The notes under the pieces were generated by a model, which did no database searches, was not told where the DNA came from, and was given only the letters and a program-made list of their open reading frames with translations. Positions 1-8,564 of a DNA stretch of 9,997 nt are shown here, in pieces. The translations under genes and the position numbers were made by a program. The stretch covers positions 1 to 9,997 of the forward strand of contig JAGWMT010000105.1 of NCBI GenBank assembly GCA_028871595.1, given 5' to 3'. Numbering within the stretch: the first letter of the stretch is position 1; every line of letters begins with the position of its first letter. This stretch comes from Elusimicrobiota bacterium (GTDB lineage Bacteria; Elusimicrobiota; Elusimicrobia; UBA1565; UBA9628).

Positions 1-2
1 CC

Positions 3-35
3 AGCGCCGCGCCCGGGGCTTTGAGCGCCGCGCCC
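3..35 (+). repeat. In-frame 21-bp-period direct repeat in Ala/Pro-rich coding region
   Basis: The 12-mer AGCGCCGCGCCC occurs at 3-14 and again at 24-35, a period of 21 bp or seven codons. It encodes SAAPGAL followed by SAAPMSL, and the next residues (SLPSL) loosely continue the pattern. The array may extend upstream of the window. In a GC-rich Ala/Pro coding region a short repeat can also arise by codon bias. Confidence 0.5.
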
Positions 36-893
36 ATGTCGCTTTCGCTTCCTTCCTTGAACGCCTCCCCGGCGGCCCTGGCCCCTGTCGCCGCCCCTGT
101 CTTGCCGACCGCCGCCGTGCCGGCCGCTTCCGTCGTTCCGGCCGCCGTCGCGCGGACATCCCCCGCGGCGGCCCGCCCGGCCGGGCACAAGCCCGCCGCC
201 GCCTCGGTTCTGGCCCTGAGCGCGCGCCTCTCCGCGGATCCCGTCACCGACGGCGGACGCCGCGTTTTTGACGGCGACGCCGCGCGCGGCGCGAGCGCCT
301 TGGCCGTGGCGGGACGAGCCGCCGCGGACGGACCGCGCCTGGCGCGCCGCACCGAAGACGCGTCGGCCGCCGCCCCGAAGATTCCGCTCTCTCAGCGGGC
401 CGCCGAGACGGCGGAGTTGGGCGTCATGGCCGCTGGCTTCCAACTGGTCACCGGCCTAATCTTCCTGGCGCTGGGCGCGCACGCGGCGTTCCCGGCTTTG
501 GCCGGCGCGCTCTGGGTGCTGGCCGGTGGCGAATTGATCAAGCAGTTGGGCAATCTCCGCTCCGTCGTGGTCGGCGGCTGGCAGGCGTCCCACGACCAGA
601 AGATGCGCACCGACTACGGCACGGGCAAGCTCATCGACATCCGCGGTCATAAATACGGCGAGGACCGCTACGATCAGACCGCGCCCGGGCCGGTGTCCAT
701 GCGCGAGCGTCTGACCTCTCACGCCGCCGCGTTCGCCCTGGGGCTGCCGTGGGTGATCCCGGCCGGACCGAAGGCCGTTTTGCTGTACGTCGCCGGGGCC
801 GCCGCCGCGTTCGGACTGCGCCGGCTGTGGCGCCGGACTCACCCGGAACAAACTCCGGTCGCGAAAGCTCCCGATTTCGAATACGATCGCTAA
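3..893 (+). CDS. Predicted membrane protein with Ala/Pro-rich N-terminal region, 5' end outside window
   Basis: The reading frame is open from the first bases, so the gene almost certainly begins upstream. A TTG at 21 is the first visible start-like codon but has no convincing ribosome site. Numbering residues from position 3, residues 1 to about 80 are low-complexity Ala/Pro/Val/Leu. Residues 80-135 are polar and Ala/Arg-rich. About 140-160 and 163-177 are hydrophobic and could form two membrane segments. About 183-239 is a hydrophilic loop rich in charged residues, Gly and Tyr. About 241-272 is hydrophobic, with a break at Pro-Ala-Gly-Pro, suggesting one or two more segments, followed by a basic Arg-rich tail. 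I recognise no enzyme motif and assign no function. By analogy with the gene at 9720, the missing start probably encodes a signal peptide (inference). The stop lies 10 nt before the Prc start, and the downstream ribosome site AAGGA (892-896) overlaps the stop codon, pointing to co-transcription. Confidence 0.75.
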   Translation, partial: SAAPGALSAAPMSLSLPSLNASPAALAPVAAPVLPTAAVPAASVVPAAVARTSPAAARPAGHKPAAASVLALSARLSADPVTDGGRRVFDGDAARGASALAVAGRAAADGPRLARRTEDASAAAPKIPLSQRAAETAELGVMAAGFQLVTGLIFLALGAHAAFPALAGALWVLAGGELIKQLGNLRSVVVGGWQASHDQKMRTDYGTGKLIDIRGHKYGEDRYDQTAPGPVSMRERLTSHAAAFALGLPWVIPAGPKAVLLYVAGAAAAFGLRRLWRRTHPEQTPVAKAPDFEYDR

Positions 894-903
894 GGACAAC
901 AAC

Positions 904-3216
904 ATGAAAACCCCTCTTCTCCGCCGTGCAATCGCCCTGGCCCTGGCGTTCGGGCTCGTCGCCGGCCCCGCCGCCGCCGAGGTCGAGAAATATCCCGGCG
1001 GCCCCATCGTCGCGGAACTGGTCAGCCGTCTGCTCGAGCAGACCCACTACGCGCGCAAGCCCATCGACGCCGCCGTGTCCCGGCAGTTCCTGGACAACTA
1101 CATCGATTCCTACGACTACAACCACATGATCCTGGAAAAGTCCGACGTGGACGAGTTCCGGGCCAAATACGCCGACCGTCTGGGCGACCTGGTCAAGGAC
1201 GGCGACGTGGACCCCGCCTACGAGATCTACGACCGCGTGGAGCAGCGCCTGACCGAGCGCGTGGCGCTGGTCAAGCGCCTGACCGCCTCCACGTTCACCT
1301 TCACGACGGACGAGTCCGTGGTCCTGGACCGCCACGACGCCCCGTGGCCCGAAACCAAGGCCGCGTCCGAGGAAGTGTGGCGGCTGCGCATCAAGCACGA
1401 GGTCTTGATGGAGCGTCTGTCCCGCATCAAGGCCGAAGAGGTCAAGCAGGCCGCGGCGAAGGCGGCCGCGGAGAAGAAGGACAAGACCGCCGCCGCGCCC
1501 GCGCCGGCCGCCAGCACCGCCACGGCCGTCGCCGCCGCTCCGAAAAAGGAAGAGGCCGCGCCCGCCAAGGAGCAGTCCATCCAGGAGATCATCGACACCC
1601 GCTACGACCGCCTCCTGCGCAGCTACAAGGAGTACGACGGCTCGGACATCCTGCAGGACTACCTGTCCTCCCTGACGCACGTCTTCGATCCCCACACCGA
1701 TTACCTGGCCGCCGCGTCCAAGGAGAACTTCGACATCAGCATGAAGCTCTCCTTGGTCGGCATCGGCGCCGTGCTGCGCTCCGAGGACGGCTACGCGAAG
1801 ATCATGTCCTTGGTTCCCGGCGGCCCCGCCGAGACCGGCAAGAAGATCAAGCCCAACGACAAGATCGAGGCCGTGGCGCAGGGCGACGGCCCGTTCGTGG
1901 AGGTCGTGGGCATGAAGCTGGACAAGGTCGTGGGCATGATCCGCGGCGAGAAAGGGACCTTGGTGCGTCTGCGCGTCATCCCCGCCAGCGCGGTGGATCC
2001 GTCCGTGCGCGTCGTGGTCCCCATCGTGCGCGCCGAGATCAAGCTCACCGACCAGGAAGCCAAGGCCCGCGTGTACACCTTGCCCGCGAAGGTGAAGGGC
2101 GCGCGACCCGAGAAGATCGGCGTGCTCGACCTGCCCTCGTTCTACGCCGACATGAGGGGCGGCGACGACGCCAAAAGCCTGACTCACGACACGGAGCGCC
2201 TGCTCGCCGAGCTCAAGAAGCGCCAGGTGGACGCCGTGATCGTGGACCTGCGCCGCGACGGCGGCGGCTCCCTGGCCGAGGCGGTCTCCCTGACCGGCCT
2301 GTTCATCAAGGACGGCCCCGTCGTCCAGGTCAAGGACGCGCGCGGCACCATCCGCGTCCTGCGCGACACCGACGAATCCCAGGAGTACGACGGGCCGCTG
2401 GTCGTCTTGACCTCGCGCGCCTCGGCGTCGGCGGCGGAGATCTTCGCCGCGGCCATGCAGGACTACGGCCGCGCGGTCATCGTCGGCGACAAGAGCACCT
2501 TCGGCAAGGGCACCGTCCAGTCGGTGCTGGAGCTCAACCAGTATCTCCCCCCCGCGTACCGGTCCTACAAGCCCGGCGCGCTGAAGCTGACCGTGCAGAA
2601 GTTCTACCGGGTCTCGGGCGGGTCCACGCAGAACCGCGGCGTGATCCCGGACATCCACCTGCCCTCGGGCGGGGACATCTCCGACATGACCGAGTCGGCG
2701 TCGAAGGACGCCCTCCCATACGACGAGATCGAGGCGGCGCAGTACGACCGCTCCGGCGCGGTGGACGGGAAGATTCCCGCGCTGCTGAAGGCGTCGGACG
2801 AACGCGTCTCCTCCTCCAAGGAGTTCGCCTGGATCCGCGAGGATCTGCTGCGCTGGGAGAAGATGAAGAAGGACAAGACCACCTCCCTCAACGAGGCCAA
2901 ACGTCTGGCCGAGCGCAAAGCCGACGAGGAACGCGACGCGTCGCGCAAGAAGACCCGCATCGCGATGAAGGAGAAGCCCCCGGTATTCGACGAGATCACC
3001 CTGGGGATGCTCGACGGGACCGCTCCCGCCGTGGCCGCGTCCACGGCCGCCGCGACCGAACCGGCGCTGGACGACGACGACGGCATCGAGCGAGCGCCGG
3101 ACGCTCCCGACGCGGTGTTGGAGGAAACGCTGCGTATCGCTAAAGACCTCGCGGGACTCTCCGGGACCGTCCCCGGCTCCACCGCGTCCCGCGATACCGG
3201 CCGGCGCGCGGAATAA
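904..3216 (+). CDS. prc: Carboxy-terminal processing (tail-specific) protease, Prc/Tsp type, peptidase family S41
   Basis: Exported serine protease of 770 aa that degrades or trims envelope proteins from their C-termini. Residues 1-25 form a signal peptide (basic MKTPLLRR, hydrophobic core, probable cleavage after AAA-25), with no lipobox. Residues about 35-180 match the Prc N-terminal helical domain, including a DRHDAPWP stretch like the DRSKAPWP of E. coli Prc. A PDZ domain spans about 284-360 ([10 protein letters not shown], then GGPA). The protease core contains SASAAEIF and FGKGTVQ. By alignment from memory to the E. coli Ser/Asp/Lys set, the catalytic residues are Ser509, Asp520 and Lys535, all present. 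The C-terminal Prc-type domain (about 640-760) is Lys/Glu-rich. E. coli Prc is about 680 aa. The extra length is partly a low-complexity Ala/Lys/Pro insertion at about 183-224 and an Ala/Asp-rich segment at about 705-735. The ATG at 904 follows AAGGA by 7 nt. The gene lies 22 nt before clpB and was probably transcribed with it. Confidence 0.95.
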   Translation: MKTPLLRRAIALALAFGLVAGPAAAEVEKYPGGPIVAELVSRLLEQTHYARKPIDAAVSRQFLDNYIDSYDYNHMILEKSDVDEFRAKYADRLGDLVKDGDVDPAYEIYDRVEQRLTERVALVKRLTASTFTFTTDESVVLDRHDAPWPETKAASEEVWRLRIKHEVLMERLSRIKAEEVKQAAAKAAAEKKDKTAAAPAPAASTATAVAAAPKKEEAAPAKEQSIQEIIDTRYDRLLRSYKEYDGSDILQDYLSSLTHVFDPHTDYLAAASKENFDISMKLSLVGIGAVLRSEDGYAKIMSLVPGGPAETGKKIKPNDKIEAVAQGDGPFVEVVGMKLDKVVGMIRGEKGTLVRLRVIPASAVDPSVRVVVPIVRAEIKLTDQEAKARVYTLPAKVKGARPEKIGVLDLPSFYADMRGGDDAKSLTHDTERLLAELKKRQVDAVIVDLRRDGGGSLAEAVSLTGLFIKDGPVVQVKDARGTIRVLRDTDESQEYDGPLVVLTSRASASAAEIFAAAMQDYGRAVIVGDKSTFGKGTVQSVLELNQYLPPAYRSYKPGALKLTVQKFYRVSGGSTQNRGVIPDIHLPSGGDISDMTESASKDALPYDEIEAAQYDRSGAVDGKIPALLKASDERVSSSKEFAWIREDLLRWEKMKKDKTTSLNEAKRLAERKADEERDASRKKTRIAMKEKPPVFDEITLGMLDGTAPAVAASTAAATEPALDDDDGIERAPDAPDAVLEETLRIAKDLAGLSGTVPGSTASRDTGRRAE

Positions 3217-3227
3217 GCCGGCGCGCC
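3203..3227 (+). other. Inverted repeat between prc and clpB, abutting the clpB ribosome site
   Basis: GGCGCGC (3203-3209) and GCGCGCC (3221-3227) are perfect 7-bp complements with an 11-nt loop that contains the prc stop codon (3214-3216). The second arm ends directly at the AGGAGG of clpB. There is no U-tract, so it is not an intrinsic terminator. The overlapping direct repeat GCCGGCGCGC (3200-3209 and 3217-3226) makes part of the symmetry expected in GC-only sequence. A role in setting clpB translation is only a possibility. Confidence 0.35.
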
Positions 3228-3233
3228 AGGAGG
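3228..3233 (+). promoter_or_regulatory. Ribosome binding site that fixes the GTG start of clpB
   Basis: The full consensus AGGAGG ends 5 nt before GTG at 3239. It supports this GTG as the start, since the protein then begins MNPDRWT, which aligns with the first residues of other ClpB proteins. Confidence 0.85.
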
Positions 3234-3238
3234 TCCCC

Positions 3239-5791
3239 GTGAATCCCGATCGTTGGACGCTGAAGACACAGCAGGCGTTCGCCGACGCCCAGGCCGCGGC
3301 CCAAAGGCGCGGCCATCCGGAAGTGACCGAAGAGCATCTGCTCGCCGCGCTCCTGGCCCAGGACGGCGGCGTCGTCGGCGAGATCCTGAGGAAGGCGGGC
3401 GTGGATCCGAAGGTCGCCGCCGCCGACGTCGAGCGCGCGCTGGCCCGCAAACCCCAGGCCTCCGGCGGCAGGACCACCGCGGCCGCCGATCTGGACAAAA
3501 TCATGGTCGAGGCCGAGGCCCGCATGAAGGCCATGAAGGACGAATTCGTGTCCGTGGAACACGTCCTGCTGGGAATAATGGACAATGGCGGACCCGCGGC
3601 CAAGATCCTGGCCAAGCTCGGTCTGACGCCCGACAAGGCGCTGGGCGCGCTGACCCAGGTGCGCGGCTCACAGCGCGTCACCTCCCAGGACCCGGAGACG
3701 ACCTACCAGGCCCTCGAGAAGTACGGTCGCGACCTGACCGCCGCCGCGCGGCGCGGAAAGCTGGACCCGGTCATCGGCCGCGACGCGGAGATCCGGCGCG
3801 TCATCCAGGTCCTGTCCCGCCGCACCAAGAACAATCCCGTCCTGATCGGCGAGCCGGGCGTGGGCAAAACCGCCATCGTGGAAGGCCTGGCCCAGCGCAT
3901 CGTCGCGGGCGACGTGCCGGAAGGCGTCAAGGACAAGGCCGTGATCGCGCTGGACCTGGGCGCGCTGGTGGCCGGCGCCAAGTACCGCGGCGAATTTGAG
4001 GAACGCCTCAAGGCCGTGCTCAAAGAGGTCACCGCCCAGGAAGGGCGCGTGATCCTGTTCATCGACGAGCTGCACACCTTGGTCGGCGCCGGCGCGGCCG
4101 AGGGAGCCATGGACGCCGCGAACCTCCTCAAACCCATGCTCGCGCGCGGCGAACTGCGCTGCGTGGGCGCGACGACCTTGGACGAGTACAAGAAAGGCAT
4201 CGAGAAAGACGCCGCCCTGGAGCGCCGCTTCCAGCCCGTGATGGTGGGCGAACCCTCCCAGGAGGACACCGTCGCGATCCTGCGCGGCCTCAAGGAGCGC
4301 TACGAGGTCCACCACGGCGTGCGCATCCGCGACGCGGCGCTGGTGGCCGCGGCGGCGTTGTCGGTACGCTACCTCCCGGACCGTCAGCTGCCCGACAAGG
4401 CCATCGATCTGATCGACGAGGCCGCCAGCCGCCTGCGCATGGAGATCGACTCCCTGCCCCAAGCCCTCGACGAATCCGAGCGGCGCATCCGCCAGCTCGA
4501 GATCGAAGCCACCGCCCTGCGCAAGGAGTCCGACGCGGGCAGCGCCGCGCGCCTCAAGGGCCTGGAAAAAGAGCTCAAGGGGTTGAAGGCCACCTCCGAA
4601 GACTTGCGCGCGCACTGGACCAAGGAGAAGGCGTTGATCCAGGAGCTGCGCAAGGCCAAGGCCGGCGCCGAGGAGCTGCACGCCGAGGAGAAAAAGGCGG
4701 AGCGCGCCGGCGACCTGGCCAAGGCCGCGGAGATCCGCTTCGGCCGCGCCCCCGAGCTGGTCAAGAAGCAGGAGAAGCTCCAGAAGGACCTGGCCCTGCT
4801 GCAGAAGGACCGCCAGCTGCTGAAGGAGGAGGTCGGCGAGGAAGACGTGGCCGGCGTGGTCAGCCGCTGGACCGGCGTGCCCGTCGAGCGCCTGCTGGAA
4901 GGCCAGTCCGCGAAGCTGCTGCGCATGGAGGACAAGCTCCACGAGCGCGTCGTGGGCCAGGACGCCGCGGTGAAGACGGTGGCCGAGGCGGTGCGGCGCG
5001 CGCGCTCCGGTCTCTCCGACCCGAACCGGCCGGTCGGCGTCTTCCTGCTGATGGGCCCCACCGGCGTGGGCAAGACCGAGCTGGCGCGCGCCCTGGCCGA
5101 GTTCCTGTTCGACTCCGACAAGGCCATGATCCGCATCGACATGTCGGAGTACATGGAAAAGCACGCGGTCGCGCGCCTGATCGGAGCGCCCCCGGGCTAC
5201 GTCGGATATGAAGAGGGCGGCCAGCTCACCGAGGCGGTGCGCCGCCGCCCGTACTCGGTGGTCCTCCTCGACGAGGTCGAAAAGGCGCACCCGGACGTCT
5301 TCAACGCGCTCCTGCAGGTCATGGACGACGGACGTCTCACGGACGGCCAGGGCCGCACGGTCAATTTCACGAACACCATCCTGTTGATGACCTCGAACAT
5401 CTCGCCGGAGGAGTTGAAGGTCCGTTTCCGACCCGAGTTCCTCAACCGCATCGACGAGATCCTGGAGTTCAAGTCGCTGGAGCCGTCCCAGTTGCGCGCG
5501 ATCGTGGACGTCCAGCTGGCGTCGGTGCGCAAGCGTCTGGCCGAACGGCGCGTGACCTTGGATGTCTCCGGCGCGGGGAAGGACCTGCTCGCGCGCGAGG
5601 GCTACGACCCGGCCTACGGGGCGCGGCCGCTGAAGCGGGCGATCTCGCGCCTGGTCGTCGATCCGCTGGCGCGGATGCTGCTCACCGGGGAGATCAAGGA
5701 AGGCGACACGGTGGCGGCCGACGCCGGCAAGGACGGCCTGACCTTCCGCACGGCGACCGGACGCCGCAAAAAGGAGGACGCCGCCTCCTGA
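3239..5791 (+). CDS. clpB: ATP-dependent disaggregase chaperone ClpB
   Basis: Cytosolic Hsp100 protein of 850 aa that, as a hexamer with the DnaK system, pulls polypeptides out of aggregates. The paired Clp N-terminal repeats cover about 1-145. NBD1 has Walker A GEPGVGKT (Lys210), pore-loop KYRGEFEER (Tyr249) and Walker B ILFIDE (Glu277). The middle coiled-coil domain spans about 395-525 and marks this as ClpB rather than ClpA or ClpC. NBD2 has Walker A GPTGVGKT (Lys612), pore-loop GYVGYE (Tyr654), Walker [12 protein letters not shown] (Glu679), sensor-1 MTSN, arginine finger FRPEFLNR (Arg737) and sensor-2 GAR (Arg796). Total length is close to E. coli (857 aa), but only nine residues separate MTSN from FRPEF, where E. 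coli has about 29. The catalytic motifs look intact, so the protein is probably active. I saw no CIRCE element or other heat-shock site just upstream. Expression probably depends on the operon promoter, though an internal promoter in prc cannot be excluded. Confidence 0.97.
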   Translation: MNPDRWTLKTQQAFADAQAAAQRRGHPEVTEEHLLAALLAQDGGVVGEILRKAGVDPKVAAADVERALARKPQASGGRTTAAADLDKIMVEAEARMKAMKDEFVSVEHVLLGIMDNGGPAAKILAKLGLTPDKALGALTQVRGSQRVTSQDPETTYQALEKYGRDLTAAARRGKLDPVIGRDAEIRRVIQVLSRRTKNNPVLIGEPGVGKTAIVEGLAQRIVAGDVPEGVKDKAVIALDLGALVAGAKYRGEFEERLKAVLKEVTAQEGRVILFIDELHTLVGAGAAEGAMDAANLLKPMLARGELRCVGATTLDEYKKGIEKDAALERRFQPVMVGEPSQEDTVAILRGLKERYEVHHGVRIRDAALVAAAALSVRYLPDRQLPDKAIDLIDEAASRLRMEIDSLPQALDESERRIRQLEIEATALRKESDAGSAARLKGLEKELKGLKATSEDLRAHWTKEKALIQELRKAKAGAEELHAEEKKAERAGDLAKAAEIRFGRAPELVKKQEKLQKDLALLQKDRQLLKEEVGEEDVAGVVSRWTGVPVERLLEGQSAKLLRMEDKLHERVVGQDAAVKTVAEAVRRARSGLSDPNRPVGVFLLMGPTGVGKTELARALAEFLFDSDKAMIRIDMSEYMEKHAVARLIGAPPGYVGYEEGGQLTEAVRRRPYSVVLLDEVEKAHPDVFNALLQVMDDGRLTDGQGRTVNFTNTILLMTSNISPEELKVRFRPEFLNRIDEILEFKSLEPSQLRAIVDVQLASVRKRLAERRVTLDVSGAGKDLLAREGYDPAYGARPLKRAISRLVVDPLARMLLTGEIKEGDTVAADAGKDGLTFRTATGRRKKEDAAS
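5772..5789 (+). promoter_or_regulatory. Ribosome binding site within a perfect hairpin at the clpB/next-gene overlap
   Basis: AGGAGG (5772-5777) is followed by a 6-nt loop and CCTCCT (5784-5789), a perfect 6-bp stem. The first arm is a consensus Shine-Dalgarno sequence 10 nt before CTG at 5788. The second arm contains the first two bases of that CTG and the T of the clpB TGA. The structure lies in the last clpB codons, so ribosomes finishing clpB would open it. This is the arrangement expected for translational coupling. The structural role is inferred, while the base complementarity is seen directly. Confidence 0.55.
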
Positions 5792-8556
5792 CGCCCGCCC
5801 GCTCCCGTCGCGCCTCGAACGGAGCCCCCGTTTTCCTCGCGGGGGCTTTGCTCGTTCTCTCCGGGGCCGCCGCGGCGGCGCCGGTGCGCCTGGCCCTGAT
5901 CGAGGACAGCCACACCGCCGTCACCACGACCTTGGACGCGCCCCTGGAGCGCGTGCTGCGCGAGGCCGGTCCGGACGCCGCGCTGATGGGCGTGGACGTG
6001 ATTTCCTGCACGTTCAGCGGCCCCGACCATATCTGCCGCCTCCCTCTCGGCCTGGGCGCGCCCGCCACCGATGCCTCCGGCCTGGCCGTCGCGCTCGAGT
6101 CCGAAAGCGGCGTGGCCTTCGTCTATCCTCCGGACGCGGACCTGGTCGCGGCGCTGAAGAAAGCCTCCGCCGATCCGGCGACGTTTTCCCGCCCGGACGC
6201 GCTCCATCTGACGGAGCACGAGGCCGACGCCTCCGCGCACGTGGGCCCCGACGGCGCCACCACCTTGACTCTGAGCGCCGAATTCGACCGTCCTGCCACC
6301 CGCCGCTGGCGCGCGGGTCTGGCGGGCTACTACCGGGTGCGCTGGAAGGGACACGACACGGCGGTTCTTCTCCCCGGCCGCGCCTACGGCGGCCTGGGAC
6401 GCCTGGCCGCCGCGGCGGAGGCCTGGGGGCCCGGCTTCCTGGGCGTGGCGCGCGGCGGGACTTTCGGCTCCGTCCTGTCCGACGCCCACGGCCGCGCGCT
6501 GGTCGAGGCCTTGGAGAAGGCGGGGTTGCGCTGGTCGGCCGTCGGCGACTCCGAGATCGAGCATTGGTCCGCGCTCCAGGACTACCGTCGCGAGCGTCCC
6601 GACGGCGTGCGCTATCTCTCCGCCAACCTGGTCTACTCCACGCGGACCGCCCAGACCGTCCTTCCGCCCTACGCCGTCGTGGACGCGTCCGGAACGCGCG
6701 TGGCCCTCATCGCGCTGACTCCGGCCTCCGCGGCCGGCCTGCTTCCCCGCGCCGGGCTGGCGGACCTGGAGGTTCGCGATCCCGTGCTGGCCGTCGAGGG
6801 ACTGATCACGCGCCTGCGCTCCGAGGCCGACATCGTCGTCGCGCTTTCGTCCCTGGGACCGTCGGAGACCGCGCGCCTGGCGGCGGCCGCGCGCGGCCTT
6901 GACGTGATCCTGGCCGACGATCATCCGAGCTCCGTCTACAGCCCGGTCCCGACGACGACCTTCGCCCAGGACGACCGGCCGGCCTTCTCCAACCCCTTGC
7001 CCCCGCTGCGCGCCTACCGCCCGGCGTTCAACTCCTACGTGATCGACCGAAGCCGCGACGGGGAGCGGACGAACTGGACGGTCACCGGCTCCGCCGTGCT
7101 CCTGGACGAATACGTGATTCCCTTGGAGGGCTTCCCGGAGCCCGATTTCAACTATTACTTCACCGCCGATTCCTCCGAGGCGCCGGCCATTCCCGCGGCC
7201 CGGGACGTGTTCACGGCGAAGGAACGTCCCGTTCCTTACTATCGCGCGCGCGAATTCTGGACCTTGGCCGCGGGCCTGCTGGCCGAACACGCCCACGCCG
7301 AGGCCGGCCTGCTGCCCACGGCGTCGCTGAACGCCGACGCGCTGGGCGGGGTCCGCGAGCGCCTGGTCCGCGAGTGGCTGGGCCCGTCGCAGTCCGCCGT
7401 CATCGTCGGCGTCTCCGGCGCGCGGCTCAAGGAACTGGGTCGCCAGGCCGCGGCGCAGAAGCGCCTGGAGGACGCCGACCTCCCCGTGGACGCGAAGCTG
7501 CGCTTCGCGGTGTCCGGCTTCGATTCCCTTGGCCTGCTCCGTGGGGCTCCTCTCGACGAGAGCGAGACCTACCGGCTGGCGACGACGCGCGCCGCGGCCG
7601 AGGCCCTCGACCTTCCCCCGCCGTACGAACTGATCGCGGGCACGGCCACGGTCGCGGCCGCCGTGCTCGCCGAACTGCGCGTGCGCGGCCCCTCCGCCTC
7701 GCGCGACGACTGGCGCTCCTGGATGGCGGGCAAACCGGTGACCGAGCCGGGCCTGTGGCGCGTCAACTTCCGCGACGTGGGGCTCAACCTGCGGCAGACC
7801 AAGGTGCGCAGCACCGACGCGTTCAATTCCGTGCAGAACTCCCGCGTGCAAGGCTCCGACGAACTGCTGGTGGGCGGCGTGCTGAAGACCGACGTCGAGT
7901 ATCTGCACCGCGAGTACAAGTGGACGAACACCCTCGAGATGGAATACGCGAAGGATCGCATCAGTCCGCGCAACGCGCCGGCGACCACCAACCTGGCGGC
8001 CAACCGCATCATGTTTCTGACCCTGGACACCAAGCGTGTGGGCGGCATCCCGTACGGCTGGCTGGCGCGTTCCTGGGGGCCCTCGGTGGGCCTGGAGTAC
8101 GACGGCGAGTTTCAGTCCTCGCCCGGACTGCCGCGCAAGCAGGTGTACAGCGTCTTCCCCGGCGTGGAATTCTTCGACGGCTCCGTGGTGAAGACCCTGT
8201 CCACGTCCGGCATTCTGAAGCGCGACCTGTCGCGCGACCCCCCGAACACCCAGACCGGCCTGCGCCTGCGCACGCTGGCGTCCACTCCGGTGGGCCCCGG
8301 CGGCGCGCGTCTGGACGCCGAGTTGTGGAACAACTACTTCTTCCTGACCCGCTCCGACAACGCCAGCGACCTGCGCGTGGAAGGCGACGTGAACGCCAAG
8401 CTGAGCATCCCGATCCGCCAGCACCTGTCGGTGGCGCCGTTCGTGGACTTCTACTGGTTCGGACTGAAGACCACCCCGACGTACGGCTACAGTCTGATGA
8501 CGGGAATCTCGATCGGCTTCTCTCGGATCTGGAAGCCGCAGTACGAGGATTTCTGA
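5788..8556 (+). CDS. Exported protein: degenerate 5'-nucleotidase (UshA-like) module fused to a probable outer-membrane beta-barrel
   Basis: I place the start at CTG 5788, overlapping the clpB stop, giving 922 aa. The next option, TTG at 5848, loses the basic RSRR region and leaves too short a signal peptide. With CTG, residues 1-31 form a normal one (RSRR, then [11 protein letters not shown], then a run of Ala). Residues about 33-390 resemble the metallophosphoesterase half of UshA-type nucleotidases. DSH (40-42) fits the first DxH metal motif, but GRA (197-199) replaces the GD motif, GDSE (253-256) replaces GNHE, and LSSLG (353-357) lacks the usual His. The final GHxH region reads ADDHPS (376-381). 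Residues about 475-610 resemble the nucleotidase C-terminal domain (VSGARLKEL at 542-550, [14 protein letters not shown] at 586-599). Residues about 657-922 contain many amphipathic beta-strand-like stretches and end in Phe, typical of an outer-membrane barrel. Nucleotide hydrolysis is doubtful. A binding or structural role at the outer membrane is inference. Confidence 0.72.
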   Translation: MTPARSRRASNGAPVFLAGALLVLSGAAAAAPVRLALIEDSHTAVTTTLDAPLERVLREAGPDAALMGVDVISCTFSGPDHICRLPLGLGAPATDASGLAVALESESGVAFVYPPDADLVAALKKASADPATFSRPDALHLTEHEADASAHVGPDGATTLTLSAEFDRPATRRWRAGLAGYYRVRWKGHDTAVLLPGRAYGGLGRLAAAAEAWGPGFLGVARGGTFGSVLSDAHGRALVEALEKAGLRWSAVGDSEIEHWSALQDYRRERPDGVRYLSANLVYSTRTAQTVLPPYAVVDASGTRVALIALTPASAAGLLPRAGLADLEVRDPVLAVEGLITRLRSEADIVVALSSLGPSETARLAAAARGLDVILADDHPSSVYSPVPTTTFAQDDRPAFSNPLPPLRAYRPAFNSYVIDRSRDGERTNWTVTGSAVLLDEYVIPLEGFPEPDFNYYFTADSSEAPAIPAARDVFTAKERPVPYYRAREFWTLAAGLLAEHAHAEAGLLPTASLNADALGGVRERLVREWLGPSQSAVIVGVSGARLKELGRQAAAQKRLEDADLPVDAKLRFAVSGFDSLGLLRGAPLDESETYRLATTRAAAEALDLPPPYELIAGTATVAAAVLAELRVRGPSASRDDWRSWMAGKPVTEPGLWRVNFRDVGLNLRQTKVRSTDAFNSVQNSRVQGSDELLVGGVLKTDVEYLHREYKWTNTLEMEYAKDRISPRNAPATTNLAANRIMFLTLDTKRVGGIPYGWLARSWGPSVGLEYDGEFQSSPGLPRKQVYSVFPGVEFFDGSVVKTLSTSGILKRDLSRDPPNTQTGLRLRTLASTPVGPGGARLDAELWNNYFFLTRSDNASDLRVEGDVNAKLSIPIRQHLSVAPFVDFYWFGLKTTPTYGYSLMTGISIGFSRIWKPQYEDF
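5823..5849 (+). terminator. Terminator-like hairpin just inside the gene downstream of clpB
   Basis: AGCCCCCG (5823-5830) and CGGGGGCT (5840-5847) form a perfect 8-bp GC-rich stem with a 9-nt loop, beginning 31 nt after the clpB stop. Only a short T run follows (part of CTTTG), so it is weak as an intrinsic terminator. If translation starts at 5788 the structure lies in the signal-peptide codons, where translating ribosomes would mask it. It could reduce downstream transcription when translation fails. Chance is possible in GC-rich DNA, but the stem is unusually regular. Confidence 0.35.
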
Positions 8557-8564
8557 CGCGTCAG
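8553..8564. repeat. 12-bp palindrome spanning two convergent stop codons
   Basis: CTGACGCGTCAG is a perfect palindrome. It contains the TGA of the plus-strand barrel-protein gene (8554-8556) and the TGA of minus-strand thpR (8561-8563 read in reverse), separated by only CGCG. No U-rich bidirectional terminator lies between the two genes, so their transcripts may overlap at the 3' ends. Confidence 0.6.

Noticed and set aside
1344..3143. Plus-strand frame-shifted ORF (599 aa) within prc
   Set aside because: Arg/Gly/Ala-rich shadow of the Prc frame, with no domain and no ribosome site.
3180..3238. Heat-shock control element (CIRCE-like) ahead of clpB
   Set aside because: I looked for the CIRCE inverted repeat and a clear promoter and found neither in the short gap. 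The GC-rich hairpin there does not resemble CIRCE.
631..3681. Very long antisense ORF (1016 aa) opposite prc and the start of clpB
   Set aside because: Its translation is a compositional mixture rich in His, Gly, Val, Arg and Asp with no recognisable domain, and the opposite strand carries a clear full-length Prc. Long antisense frames are expected in GC-rich genes.
3668..5290. Antisense ORF (540 aa) opposite clpB
   Set aside because: It mirrors the conserved ClpB coding sequence and has no independent motif.
5848..5850. TTG as the start of the barrel-protein gene
   Set aside because: It would leave about ten residues before the mature chain with no positive n-region, and no ribosome site precedes it. 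CTG 5788 fits better, although TTG is not fully excluded.
5614..8424. Long antisense ORF (936 aa) opposite the barrel-protein gene
   Set aside because: Same pattern of His/Gly/Arg/Gln-rich shadow sequence. The plus strand has coherent domain similarity, a signal peptide and a C-terminal Phe.
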